Shown here one piece after another: positions 45,300 to 55,262 of a stretch of 64,000 nucleotides of DNA (position 1 is the stretch's first letter; the number at the start of each line of letters is the position of its first letter). The notes under the pieces are model-generated. The model was not told where the DNA came from. It did not search any database and saw nothing but the letters and a program-made list of their open reading frames with translations. The DNA lies in contig NC_073628.1 in NCBI RefSeq assembly GCF_029407905.1, positions 91,260,501 to 91,324,500 on the forward strand. Reading direction: 5' to 3'. This DNA comes from Bubalus kerabau (Eukaryota > Chordata > Mammalia > Artiodactyla > Bovidae). The position numbers and the translations under genes were made by a program.

Positions 45300-45985
45300 G
45301 TGCTACTCCAGTGAGCACACAAATGATAAGAAAATGAAACAGCCCTGTCACTGATATGGAGAAAATTTTAGTGTTCTGGATATAAGATTGAACCAGCCAC
45401 AACATTCCCTTAAGCCAAAGTATAATACAGAGCAAGGTCCCAACTCTCTTCAATTCTATGAAGGTTGAGAGAGGCAAAGAAGCAACAGAAGGAAAGTCTA
45501 AAGCTAGCAGAGGTTGGTGGAAGGAAAGCAGACTAACCATGAGGATTAAGGAAAGAAGCTATCTTCATAATATAAAAATGCTAGGTTAAAGCAACAAGCA
45601 CTGATGTAGAAGCTGCAGCAAGTTATCCAGAAGATGCAGCTAACATAATTAATGAAGATGGCTCAACAGACTTTCAGTGTAGATGAATTAGCTTTCTGTT
45701 GGAAGAAGATGCCGTCTAAGACTTTCGTAGGTAGAGAAAAGTCAGTGTTTGGCTTCAAAGTTTCTAAGGACAGGCTGACTCTATTGTTAGAAGCTAAAAA
45801 AGTTGGTGACTTTAAGTTGAAGTCAATGCTCACTTACCATTCTGAAAATCCTAGGGCCCTTAAGAATTATGCTCAATCTTCTTTGCCTGTGAGTATGGTT
45901 AGTATAATGAAACCACAAAACCTGGATGGCAGTACATGTGTTTACAACATGGTTTGCTGAATATTTTAGGCCCCCTTATTAAGAC
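45300..45985 (+). pseudogene. Tigger transposase, middle part with start of DDE domain
   Basis: 45300-45650 carries the second DNA-binding region in decayed frames. The open stretch 45652-45960 encodes QTFSVDELAFCWKKMPSKTF, where FSVDE holds the first catalytic aspartate of the DDE domain, followed by KDRLTLLL and YHSENPRALKN blocks. The catalytic core cut and rejoined DNA. It ends in a stop just before the first BovB insertion. Confidence 0.85.
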
Positions 45986-46225
45986 TTGAAGTGCCAATAC
46001 TTTGGCCACCTGATGCAAAGAACTGACTTGTTGGAAAAGAGCCTGATGCTGGGAAAGATGGAAGGCAACAGGAGAAGAGGGCAGCAGAGGATGAGGTGTT
46101 TAGACAGCATCATTGACTCAGTGGACATGAATTAGAGCAAATGCCATGAGATAGTGAAAGACAGAAGCCTGGCATGCTGCATGGGATCACAAAGAGATGG
46201 ACATGACTTAGTGACTGAACTACAA
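45986..46225 (+). mobile_element. BovB 3' piece (older subtype), sense, inside Tigger1
   Basis: About 240 bp of diverged BovB 3' end ('ctttggccacctgatgcaaa', then 'gacatgacttagtgactgaa'). Tigger sequence on each side overlaps at a diverged 'TTAAGAC'/'TTGAGAC' stretch, probably the target duplication. Confidence 0.85.
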
Positions 46226-46445
46226 CAACTTTGAGACCTACTGCTCAGAAGAAAAAGATTCCTTTCCAAGTATTACTGCTCATTGACAGTGCACCTTGTC
46301 ACCCAAGAGCTCTGATGGAGATGTACAATGAAATTAATCTTGTTTTCATGCCTGCTAACACAACATCCATTCTGCAGCCCATGGGTCAAGGAGTCATTTC
46401 AACCTTCAATTCTTAGTATTTAAGAAATACATCTTGTAAGGCAAT
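46226..46445 (+). pseudogene. Tigger transposase, second catalytic block
   Basis: The open stretch 46231-46416 encodes VLLLIDSAPCHPRAL, which holds the second catalytic aspartate, then NTTSILQPMGQGVI, a signature of the DDE superfamily domain in pogo and Tigger transposases. In the family the residue after QPM is usually aspartate. Here it reads glycine. The stop at 46414-46416 and the BovB insertion that follows end the frame. Confidence 0.88.
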
Positions 46446-47803
46446 CGGTTCAGTTCAGTTCAGTTCAGTCGCTCAGTCATGTCCAACTCTTTGCGACCCC
46501 ATGAATCGCAGCACACCAGGCCTCCCTGTCCATCACCATCTCCCAGAGTTCACTCAAACTCACATGCATCAAATTGGTGATGCCATTCTGCCTTCTCATC
46601 CTCTGTCGTCGCTTTTTCCTCCTGCCCCCAATCCCTCCCAGCATCAGAGTCTTTTCCAATGAGTCAACTCTTCGCATGAGGTGGCCAAAGTACTGGAGTT
46701 TCAGCTTCAGCATCATTCCTTCCAGAGAACACCCAGAGCTGATCTCCTTTAGGATAGACTGGTTGGATGTCCTTGCAGTCCAAGGGACTCTCAAGAGTTT
46801 TCTCCAACACCACAGTTCAAAAGCATCAATTCTTCAGCATTCAACCTTCTTCATAGTCCAACTCTCGCATCCATACATGACCACTGGAAAAACCATAGCC
46901 TTGACTAAACGGATCTTTGTTGGCAAAGTAATGTCTCTGCTTTTGAATATGCTATCTAGGTTGGTCATAACTTTCCTTCCAAGGAGTAAGCGTCTTTTAA
47001 TTTCATGGCTGCAGTCACCATCTGCAGTGATTTTGGAGCCCAAAAAGATAAAGCCTGACACTGTTTCCACTGTTTCCCCATCTGTTTCCCATGAAGTGAT
47101 GGGACCAGATGCCATGATCTTTGTTTTTTGAATGTTGAGCTTTAAGCCAACTTTTTCCACTCTCCTGAAAGAGGAGAGTGAAAAAGCCTTTCATCAAGAG
47201 GCTTTTTAGTTCCTCTTCACTTTCTGCCATAAGGGTGGTGGCATCTGCATATCTGAGGTTATTGATATTTCTCCTGGCAATCTTGATTCCAGCTTGTGTT
47301 TCTTCCAGTCCAGCATTTCTCATGATGTACTCTGCATATAAGTTAAATAAACAGGGTAACAATATACAGCCTTGACATACTCTTTTTCCTATTTGGAACC
47401 AGTTTTTTGTTCCATGCCCAGTTCTAACTGTTGCTTCCTAACCTGCATACAGGTTTCTCAAGAGGCAGGTCAGGTGGTCTGGTATTCCCATCTCTTTCGG
47501 AATTTTCCACAGTTTATTGTGATCCACACAGTCAAAGCTTTGGCATAGTCAATAAAGCAGAAGTAGATGTTTTTCTGGAACTCTCTTTCTTTTTCAGTGA
47601 CCCAGCAGATGTTGGCAAATTTGATCTCTGGTTCCTCTGCCTTTTCTAAAACCAGCTTGAACATCTGGAAGTTCACGGTTCACATATTGCTGAAGCCTGG
47701 CTTGGAGAATTTGAGCATTACTTTACTAGCGTGTGAGATGAGTACAATTGTGCGGTAGTTTGAGCATTCTTTGGCATTTCCTTTCTTTGGGAATATAAGG
47801 CAA
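46446..47803 (-). mobile_element. BovB LINE, 1.36 kb, antisense, inside Tigger1, with perfect TSD
   Basis: A 5'-truncated BovB holding most of the RT and the 3' end. The YADD motif reads YADA on the minus strand (in frame 47015-47362) and the FIDYAKA block lies near 47560. A perfect 11-bp duplication TGTAAGGCAAT lies at 46435-46445 and 47804-47814. Several frame breaks are present, including the inverted-repeat scar at 47151-47186. Confidence 0.95.
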
Positions 47804-47814
47804 TGTAAGGCAAT

Positions 47815-48227
47815 AGCTGCCATAAATAAGGATTCTTCTGATGGATCTGAGAGAAGTCAGTTGAAAACCTTCTGGAAAGGGTTCACCATTCTAGATGTCA
47901 TTAAGAAAATTCATGATACATGGGAAAAGGTCAAAATATCAACATAAACAGAAGTTTGGAAGAAGCTGATTCCAGCCCTCATGGATGACTATGAGGGGTT
48001 CAAGACTTCATTGGAGGAAGTAAGTGCAGATGTGGTGGAAACAGTAAGAGAAGTGGAATGAGAAGTGGAGCTTGAAGCTGTAACTGAACTGTTTCAATTT
48101 CATAAGAAAATTTTAACAGATGAGGAATTGCTTCAGATGAACAAAGAAGGTGGTTTCTTGAGGTGGAAGCTGTTCTGGTGAAGATGCTGTGAAGACTGCT
48201 GAAATGACAGAGGGATTTAGAACACTA
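47815..48227 (+). pseudogene. Tigger transposase, C-terminal part
   Basis: Continues the Tigger coding region ('agctgccataaataaggatt', 'aaccttctggaaagggttca', 'catggatgactatgaggggt'), the C-terminal region after the DDE core. Reading frames are broken, including a TGA near 48059. It ends at a Bov-A2 insertion. Confidence 0.85.
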
Positions 48228-48500
48228 GGAGAAGGCAATGGCACCCCACTCCAGTACTCTTGCCTGGAAAATCCCATGGATGGAGGAGCCTGGGAGGCTG
48301 CAGTCCATGCGGTTTCTAAGAGTCAGACACGACTGAGCAACTTCACTTTCACTTTTCACTTTCTTTCATTGGAGAAGGAAATGGCAACCCACTCCAGTGT
48401 TCTTGCCTGGAGAATCCCAGGGACGGGGAAGCCTGGTGGGCTGCCATCTATGGGGTTGCACAGAGTCGGACACGACTGAGCGACTTAGCAGTAGCAGTAT
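48228..48500 (+). mobile_element. Bov-A2 SINE (dimer) inside Tigger1
   Basis: Starts 'ggagaaggcaatggcacccc', then two units, linker and a short 'cagtagcagta' end. Boundaries are set by resumption of Tigger sequence ('taaacagttgataaag'). No clear target-site duplication was seen. Confidence 0.93.
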
Positions 48501-48999
48501 AAACAGTTGATAAAGGAGCAAGAGGTCTTAGGAATGGTGACTCTAATTTTGAAAGATGTTCTATGGGGAGTAAAATGCTATCAAGTAACATTGATACTAC
48601 ATAGAAATCATTTGTAAAGAGTCAGTCAATGTATCAAAAATCACTGTTGGCTTATTTTAAGATATTGCCACACCCACCCTAACCTTCAGCAACCACCACC
48701 CTGATCAGTCAGCAGCCATCAATTAGGCAAAAGACCCTCCACCAATAAAACAACTATGACTCAGCAAAGGCTCAGATGATGGTTGGCATTCTTTAGCAAT
48801 TAAGTATTTTTAAGTAAGGTGTGTACATTGATTTTCTTATATGTAATCCTATTGCACACTTAGCAGACTTCAGTATGGTATAAACATTACTTCTATATGC
48901 ACTGGGAAACCAAAAAAATTTATGTGATGTACTTTTTTGCAATAGTCCCCTTATTGAGAATGTCCAGAGCCAAACCCACAGCACCTCTGATGTATCCTT
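48501..48999 (+). repeat. Tigger1 3' part and right terminal repeat
   Basis: 'aacaccaccaccctgatcag'-like sequence (48690-48720), the 'gcactgggaaaccaaaaaaa' block (48898) and the decayed terminal repeat 'cacctctgatgtatcc' (48982) complete the element. The minus frame 48793-48984 is chance. Confidence 0.88.
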
Positions 49000-50463
49000 C
49001 TGATTGGAAAATTGATAGGACTCACCTCACTGTTTAATTGCAGGGAAAAAAATGTATCAAAAGCAAGGTAATATCCATTAATATCCTTTGTTACCTGCAG
49101 GAGCCATAATATGCCCTCCTATCTGACTATCATCACTCTAGGAATAAATCCCTTTCCTTTTCAGGATAAGGACACCCATTTTCAGAGCAGAGCCACCGAG
49201 CCACAGGAATAATCTATACACACCACATGTCAGGAAGGTTCACTGGACCCCATTTATCTTCCCAGGAATACTAGTATATCAGCATGTAAATATCACCTCA
49301 ATTAAACTGACATTTGGGGGGAAATGGCTTCCCCTGTGCTAACAAAAACAATCGCCTGTCTACTCAGGAAAGTCAATATTGACCACTACAGGGAAATCAC
49401 TGTAACCACATGAGATTTTCTAAAAAGAAAAGCAAAGTGCTATTTAGGATACCACACATAAACTAAATTTTCCTTTGAAGAGAACAATCCAATGAAATCA
49501 TTCCCCTTTTAATATCACTGGGCATTCCAGGTAGTGGGACTCTAAAAGCATCTCTGCTGACTGTAAAGGAAAACCTCCCCAAATGGAATTGTTCAATCAT
49601 ATCCTTCAAATGCGTTTGCCCACTGAATGGCCACGCCAGCCTCTCCAAGCAGAAAAAAATGAATTTGTCATTTACTCCCCACACTGGTCTCTCATCAACA
49701 AAGGGCAGACAGTCCCCTATAGACCAAAAACAGCCATTTGACTCTCCCTCTGGGCTTCGTAACAAGAGCATTTGGATGGGTGAGGCCTCAGGGGACAAAG
49801 AAAACAAAAATAGAAAGCAAAAAAAAAAGCTGGCTCTGAAAGAAATAAGATCACCGAACAACTACAAGCTAACTCTTGTCCCCACAGTTTATTGCTGAAG
49901 CACACAAATTGGAATTCCCCTCTGCCCTGAACCCTCCCCGTTCCCATGGGGTTCAGGCAGCTGAGGGAAGCCCTTGCCAAGACAGTATCTCTATGGAGAT
50001 GGAGAAGGTTCTGGGAACTATGAATGCCTGAGAGAGATTCCTACTCCTTGTGAAGGCAGTTCAGCCAAGAACAGGGAAAGCTGGCGTCCACTTAGCTGAC
50101 ACTGAGGACGAACCATTTGTCAAACAAGATGACAGACACCTGGGTTCAGAAACCCACACTCGGCTCTGCCTTCAGGAAAGCTAGTCGTAGACGAAGCACA
50201 TTTGGTTCTTAGGCGTGGGGCGTTGTGTATCTTTTTAGGAGAAGGTACAGGGAAGCCTGAGAGGAGGCCTGCAGGGCTCTCCTACTGATTTCCACACAAT
50301 AAGAGTGAAAATAGAGGGAACAAGCACCCCAGTTTCCCACCCCCCAGAACCTTGGACCACAGCAGCTATCCAGAGCATCCCCTTTAGGTAGCGTCTATGA
50401 GGAAGTGAATGTAGCCCCCCCACATCGAGAAACAGTATGAACAAGGTAAGCAGATCAGGGCCT
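49000..50463. other. Non-coding stretch, nothing recognised
   Basis: 1.5 kb with no named repeat. The 132-codon minus frame (49463-49861) and its overlapping plus frame have no domain. Confidence 0.4.
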
Positions 50464-50471
50464 GTTTATAA

Positions 50472-50680
50472 AGGGGTCCCCAACCTCCAGGATCTACTGC
50501 CTGATGATCTGTGAGGAGCTGATGTAATAATAATAGAAATAAAATGCGCAATAAATGTAACGCACTTGAATCATGCTGAAACCATCCCCACCCGCCTCCC
50601 CGACCCCACTCCCCCACCGATCCACGAAAAAAATCATCTGCCACGAAACTGGTTCCTGGTACCAAAAATGTTAGGCTGTT
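50472..50680 (+). repeat. hAT-type MITE
   Basis: The left terminus 'aggggtccccaacc' and the right part 'aactggttcctggtaccaaa' belong to a common mammalian hAT-derived repeat, here with an internal 'aaatgcgcaataaatgtaac' stretch. An 8-bp duplication with one mismatch flanks it (GTTTATAA 50464-50471 and TTTTATAA 50681-50688), as hAT elements make. The right end is diverged. Confidence 0.75.
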
Positions 50681-50688
50681 TTTTATAA

Positions 50689-51161
50689 CCTGTGGGTATT
50701 TCCACTTCCCAAAGTGGAACTTGGAGGTCAGGATGGCAGAATATAGTATCTTACATTTGTTTAACACTGAGGATTTTACAAAAAGCCTCCATATCCAACT
50801 GAAGAAATGCTTATGACACATCTAACAAATGTCAAGCGGTGGACCAGGCACCGTTGGAGCTATTACTTTGTTGTAATTTTGATGCCCACCCTGTTAGCTA
50901 GTTATTATCGTCAGAAAGTGAATCAGAGAAATCATGAGCTCGGTCCCAATTCAAATGTCTAAAGAGTATCAGTGGAATGAAATTTTGTGTTACATCTATG
51001 TTCAATATGTTGCCTCCAAGCCATTTGGCCATGGGCAACCTCAGAGGGGAACATTTCTGAGTCACATACTGCAAGTTAAAGAGGCAGTGAGAAGAATCCA
51101 CATTAATTAAGCATCTTGTGTGCTGAGCCCTTTCATATACCACCTGTATTGTATAACTACC
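50689..51161. other. Non-coding stretch, faint MIR-like pieces
   Basis: 50830-50950 and 51100-51150 ('gtgtgctgagccctttcata') weakly resemble reversed MIR. Nothing else was recognised. Confidence 0.35.
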
Positions 51162-51322
51162 TGTATACCCATAGGCTGAATTATGTCCCCATTAAATTTG
51201 TATGTTAACTTCAAGTATACCTCAGAATGTGACTGTATTTGGAGATAGGGCTTTTACCAAGGTAATTAAGGTAAAATGAGGTCTTATGGTGCACTCTAAT
51301 ATGACACAACTGATGTCCTTAT
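51162..51322 (+). mobile_element. MLT1-type (ERVL-MaLR) LTR, left part
   Basis: 'ggctgaattatgtccccatt', 'cctcagaatgtgactgtatt', 'tggagatagggcttttacca', 'ggtaattaaggtaaaatgag' and 'actgatgtccttat' are classic MLT1 blocks in order. It is interrupted at 51323 and resumes at 52042. Confidence 0.85.
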
Positions 51323-51351
51323 GGGCCTCCCTGGTGGCTCAGTCAGTAAAG
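51323..51351 (+). repeat. Orphan 29-bp Bov-tA head, sense
   Basis: 'gggcctccctggtggctcag' and the next nine bases are the first 29 bp of a Bov-tA in sense, but the rest of that SINE is absent. An antisense Bov-tA starts ten bases later. Confidence 0.8.
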
Positions 51352-51360
51352 AAAGTACAA

Positions 51361-51566
51361 GTCGCTCAGTCACGTCCAACTCTTTGTGACCCCATGGACA
51401 GTAACCCACAGGCTCCTCTGTCCGTGGAATTTTCCAGGCAAGCATACTAGACTGGGTGGCCATTTCACACTCTAGGGGATCTTCCCAACCCAGGGATCGA
51501 ATCCAAGTCTCTTGTATCTCCTGCACTGGCAAGCAGATTCTTTATCATTGTGCCACATGGGAAGCC
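51361..51566 (-). mobile_element. Bov-tA SINE, antisense
   Basis: Complete reversed element from 'gtcgctcagtcacgtccaac' to 'gtgccacatgggaagcc'. Head to head with the orphan 29-bp head, forming an inverted arrangement. Frames here are SINE translations. Confidence 0.9.
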
Positions 51567-51568
51567 GC

Positions 51569-52041
51569 TATTTCCTGTATGTGATAGTAATAATGTCATT
51601 TGCAGCAACATGGATGGACCTGGAGATAATTATACTAAGTGAACTAAACCAAACAAAGACAAATATCATATGATATTGCTTATATGTGGAATATAAAACA
51701 AAAATACCCCACATTACAAATGAACTTATATATAAAACAGAAATAGACCCACAAAATAAAAGCAAAAACTTAGAGTTACTAAAGGGGAAAGGAAGGAGGG
51801 ACAGATACATCGTAAGTTTGGGATTAACATATAAATACTATGATATATAAGATAGATAACCAACAAGTACCTACTGTATAGCATAGGGAACTATACTAAA
51901 TGTTTTGTAATAACCTATGAGGGAAAAAGATCTGAAAAAAATATGTATGTATAACCGAATTTTGTTTCTGTATGCCTGAAACTAATACAACATTGTAAAT
52001 CAACTATGCTACGACTTAAAAACATTTTAATTAAATAAAAA
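51569..52041 (+). mobile_element. L1 3' end, 5'-truncated, inside MLT1
   Basis: 'ttgcagcaacatggatggac', 'atgatattgcttatatgtgg', 'agtacctactgtatagcata', 'tgcctgaaactaatacaaca' and an A-rich end near 52041. It carries the end of ORF2-adjacent and 3' UTR sequence only. The surrounding MLT1 resumes at once. Confidence 0.85.
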
Positions 52042-52222
52042 GAAGTTAGGATACAAACTGATGGGTAACCATCTTCAATCCAAGGAGAGAGGTCTTCAGA
52101 AACCAACTTTATTGCCACCCTGATCTCAGATTTCTAGCCTCCAGAGCTATGGGGAAAGTGTCTGTTGTTTAAGGCACCAAGTCCGTGGTATTTTTTCTTG
52201 GCAGCCCTGTTAAACCAATACA
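52042..52222 (+). mobile_element. MLT1-type LTR, right part
   Basis: 'gaagttaggatacaaac', 'atccaaggagagaggtcttc', 'caccctgatctcagatttct', 'agcctccagagctatgggga', 'ctgttgtttaaggcaccaag' and the terminal 'ccaataca' complete the LTR. Confidence 0.85.
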
Positions 52223-52244
52223 CTGCCCCCATTTTATTTTTATA

Positions 52245-52350
52245 ATATTTCTGTAAATGTGGGTATAATATCCACTTTTAAGGTGATGAATCAAAGGCCT
52301 AAAAAGGTAAAGTTACTTTACAGAAGCCACACAACCAGCAGTGGTGGAGA
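52245..52350 (-). repeat. MIR fragment, antisense
   Basis: 'atgaatcaaaggcctaaaaa', 'ggtaaagttactttacagaa' and 'gccacacaaccagcagtgg' follow the reversed MIR core. Confidence 0.55.
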
Positions 52351-53711
52351 AAAAAAAATCTATCTGATTCTAACTTCTCTTTTTCATTTCCACCTAGCCC
52401 ATCAGGCCACACTCGATTCTACCTTGAAACTTCCTCTGTGCCTTGTTTCAAAACATCAGGCTTGAAATTCCCATGAAGATGAAAATATTAATGGAGAGCA
52501 TCCCATAGAAACCTGTGCCTGGGATTTCAAAGGCACAAGACTGGTCAGGGCTCCTGGAGTCTGATGACGTATAAATAACACCACAGTATTTGTCAAAAAG
52601 CCAGGAGACCAACTTCCTACTTTGAACCACAAGGCTTTTAAGCCCAAGGAAATTCTCACACTTTTCTTTCAGCAGAGGAGAATTTATCACATTTTCTGGG
52701 TTCAGAGGACACAAAGACTGATAATGGATTTTCAGCTGGAAAATCTCCCAAAGAACTCTTTACGTGTCTATCTGCTACCTTGTCAACATTAGTGGAGCGG
52801 GTAAAAATGCTTCGTTTGCAGACTACAGGATTCAAATGTGCCAAACAAAACAAGGCTTTCTTTACTATTCTGTGATTCAACTCCTATTTCATGCACCACT
52901 TTTGCCTTTTGGCAGAAACCTCAATCTAGTCCCTTGAGGAAAAAACCATAGGTTCTTCAAGTTTAAAGAGTCGTTTCCACATACCCCACTGCCATCTTCC
53001 TTACTGCTCAGAGAAGGTGTCTATCCTGCCGTGATTCTACAATGAGCACCTGGTTCTCACTGACACTTGCTGGAAAATCTCAGACTCCATCTGGTTTTCC
53101 AGTCCTTGGTCCACAAGGAGCCTTTCTGTTTTCCTTCCTCCAGATCTCAAGGTACACAGGCCATCACTCAGCACATATGAGCCCCTCATCAATGCCCCAA
53201 AGGATTTCAGTGCTGGACAGGGCTGAGAATGGACCAGCCAGGAGGGAGGAGACTGGAACGCAGCATCAGGCCCATCAGCGGTGATGCTGTGCAAGACCCC
53301 TCTCTCCCTTGCTCTCCCTCCCTGCAGAGGCTTGGTGGCCATCTTCCACAGCAAAAGGTGACCTTGACTCTCTGACTCCCAGGCCTTGATACCACCTCAG
53401 CCCAGAGAGAGAAGGCCAACACGGAGCCCTTTTTCAGGGAGACTGGCCTTGCCTCTGAGGTCTCTTGCTTCCCATCTCACTCCCCTCTCTTCTGAGCTAG
53501 TCTCCAGGCCAGGGCCAGGACCCCTAGTGGCTCAATGCTTCCCTTAACAGTCTGTTGTTTTTTGAGCAGATTATTAAGTGATTGACTCTTGCAAACCAAA
53601 ACCTCGGCTTTTAAGACGACTGTTTCTGTTTTAAGTTTCAAGAATTTCTAAGGCTCTGATTTCTTGCCTCAAAAAAATGAGCATAATTATGCCTGCTTTT
53701 ACAGGGAATTT
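52351..53711. other. Non-coding stretch, nothing recognised
   Basis: 1.35 kb with no named repeat and moderately high GC at 53040-53500. Overlapping 67-105-codon frames on both strands (for example 53037-53354 minus) carry no domain. With 18016-19839 and 25330-26999 this is one of the better candidates for conserved single-copy sequence. Confidence 0.4.
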
Positions 53712-53722
53712 ATTACAAGAAT

Positions 53723-53889
53723 TGTTGTTTAGTTGCTAAGTTGTGTCTGACTCTTTTGCAACCCCATGGACTGTGGCCCACCAGGCTCCTCTGTCCGTGG
53801 AATTTCTTAGACAGGAATACTGGAATGGGTTGCCATTTCCTCCTACAGGGGAATCTTCCCAACCCAGGCATAGAACCTATGTCTTCTTC
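53723..53889 (-). mobile_element. Bov-tA SINE, antisense, with TSD
   Basis: Reversed element from 'gttgtttagttgctaagttg' into the start of the head, slightly 5'-truncated. An 11-bp duplication with one mismatch flanks it: ATTACAAGAAT (53712-53722) and ATTATAAGAAT (53890-53900). Confidence 0.9.
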
Positions 53890-54141
53890 ATTATAAGAAT
53901 GAAGTGAGCCCATTTTGGAACACAAAGGCCAAGAATTTGATTCTCTGCTGCCTGTACTTTGGGAAGTCCCTGCCCAATATAACCACCTTACTGAATGAAG
54001 GGAAGGTAAATCCAGGCATAGTAAGGAATTGAAAAGGGGGAAAAATGCTCAGGTATTTTATTCTACATCTTACCACTACCATGTTGTATTATAACATTTT
54101 AAAATATAATATCATATATATAATTATTGTAATATCACATA

Positions 54142-54476
54142 TGCTGTGCTTAGTCACTTCATCATGTCTGACTCTTTGTGACCTCCCTGGACTGTAGCCC
54201 ACCAGGCACCTCTGTCCATGGGGATCCTCCAGGCAAGAATACTGGAATGAGTTGCCATTCCCTCTTTCAAGGGATCTTCCCAACCCAGGGATCGAACCTA
54301 GGTTTCCAGCATTACAGGTGGATTCTTTACTGTCTGAGCCACCAGGGAAGCCCAAGAATGCTGGAATGGGTAGCTTATCCCTTCTCCAGGGGACTTTACT
54401 GACTCAGGAATTGAACCAGGGCCTCCTGCATTGTAGGCAGATTCTTTACCAGCTGATAAGCTACCAGGGATGCCCT
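54142..54476 (-). mobile_element. Composite Bov-tA SINE (extra 5' head unit plus full unit), one TSD pair
   Basis: 54142-54353 is a complete reversed Bov-tA. 54354-54476 is a second reversed head with the first part of the body, directly abutting. One perfect 12-bp duplication TAATATCACATA (54130-54141 and 54477-54488) encloses both, so they inserted as a single ~335-bp unit. In sense order a 121-bp tRNA-headed partial unit precedes a full Bov-tA. Confidence 0.93.
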
Positions 54477-54604
54477 TAATATCACATACTATATATTATG
54501 TATTATACTTCTCTGTCATTCATGAATGGAAGAATATTTTCAGCCCTGTTTTTCCTGCTAGACTAGACACCTCCAAAGAGAAAAAAATCTTCCTTTAACA
54601 GAGT

Positions 54605-54925
54605 TACATACTTCACCCAGAAACACACACAGCTCTCTCCTTCACTTCATTCAGGTTTCTGTCAAAATGTCACTCATCCTGTCTCTCAAACAGCACAACC
54701 CACACTCATCACCCTCTTTCTCTCATCCTCCTCTATTTTTCTTCATTTCTCTTATCACCTGACATGCATTACACATGTGTTTTTTTCTTATATGTATCTA
54801 CCCCACATGCCTAAAATGTAAGCTCTGTGAAAGCATGGACTTTGCTCAATGTCTTATTTCCAATGACTAGAACATTTCCTGCACATAATAGATACTCAGT
54901 AAGTATTAGTGACAGGGAAGGAAGG
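54605..54925 (-). repeat. L2 LINE 3' end, antisense
   Basis: 'catttcctgcacataataga', 'aaatgtaagctctgtgaaag', 'cttatcacctgacatgcatt' and 'tgtcaaaatgtcactcatcc' follow the reversed L2 order. Confidence 0.7.
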
Positions 54926-55049
54926 AGGGGACTAAACGGACTGGCTGACACCCTGCCTCCCTTGCATCTCAAATGCTACATGCAAAGGCTCTAGCTCAAG
55001 AGAACCCACAGTCTTTTTTTTTTTTCCTACTTTCTTGTACCTATTTTTT

Positions 55050-55262
55050 CTTTTTATTTTTTTTAATTGAAGTATAGTTTATCTACAATGTGGTGTTAGT
55101 TTCAGGTTTACAGAAAAGTGATTCAGCTATACATACATATATATCTATTTTTTTAACATTCTTTTCTCTCGTAGGCTATTATAAAATACGGAATATAGTT
55201 CTCTGTGCCAAACAGCAAGTTCTTGTTGGTCATCTGTTTTATACATATTAGTGTGTATAGCC
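55050..55262 (-). repeat. L1 3' end, antisense
   Basis: 'taattgaagtatagtttatc', 'aaagtgattcagctatacat' and 'gaatatagttctctgtgcca' are the reverse of the L1 3' end seen elsewhere here. Confidence 0.8.

Larger units (their letters stand above)
44704..48999 (+). mobile_element. Tigger1 (Tc1/mariner, pogo-like) DNA transposon, split by three insertions
   Basis: The left end starts CAGGCA after a TA dinucleotide (44702-44703), as expected for TA-targeting pogo elements. The right end near 48999 is a decayed inverted copy. About 2.4 kb of Tigger sequence remains in order, interrupted by a BovB piece (45986-46225), a longer antisense BovB (46446-47803) and a Bov-A2 (48228-48500). The transposase frame is broken throughout. 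Tigger1 is an ancient cut-and-paste element of placental mammals and is not expected to be active. Confidence 0.93.

Noticed and set aside
45652..45960. Possible domesticated transposase gene
   Set aside because: The Tigger transposase is broken by stops, shifts and three insertions, and a catalytic-region residue is altered. No sign of selection to keep a frame.
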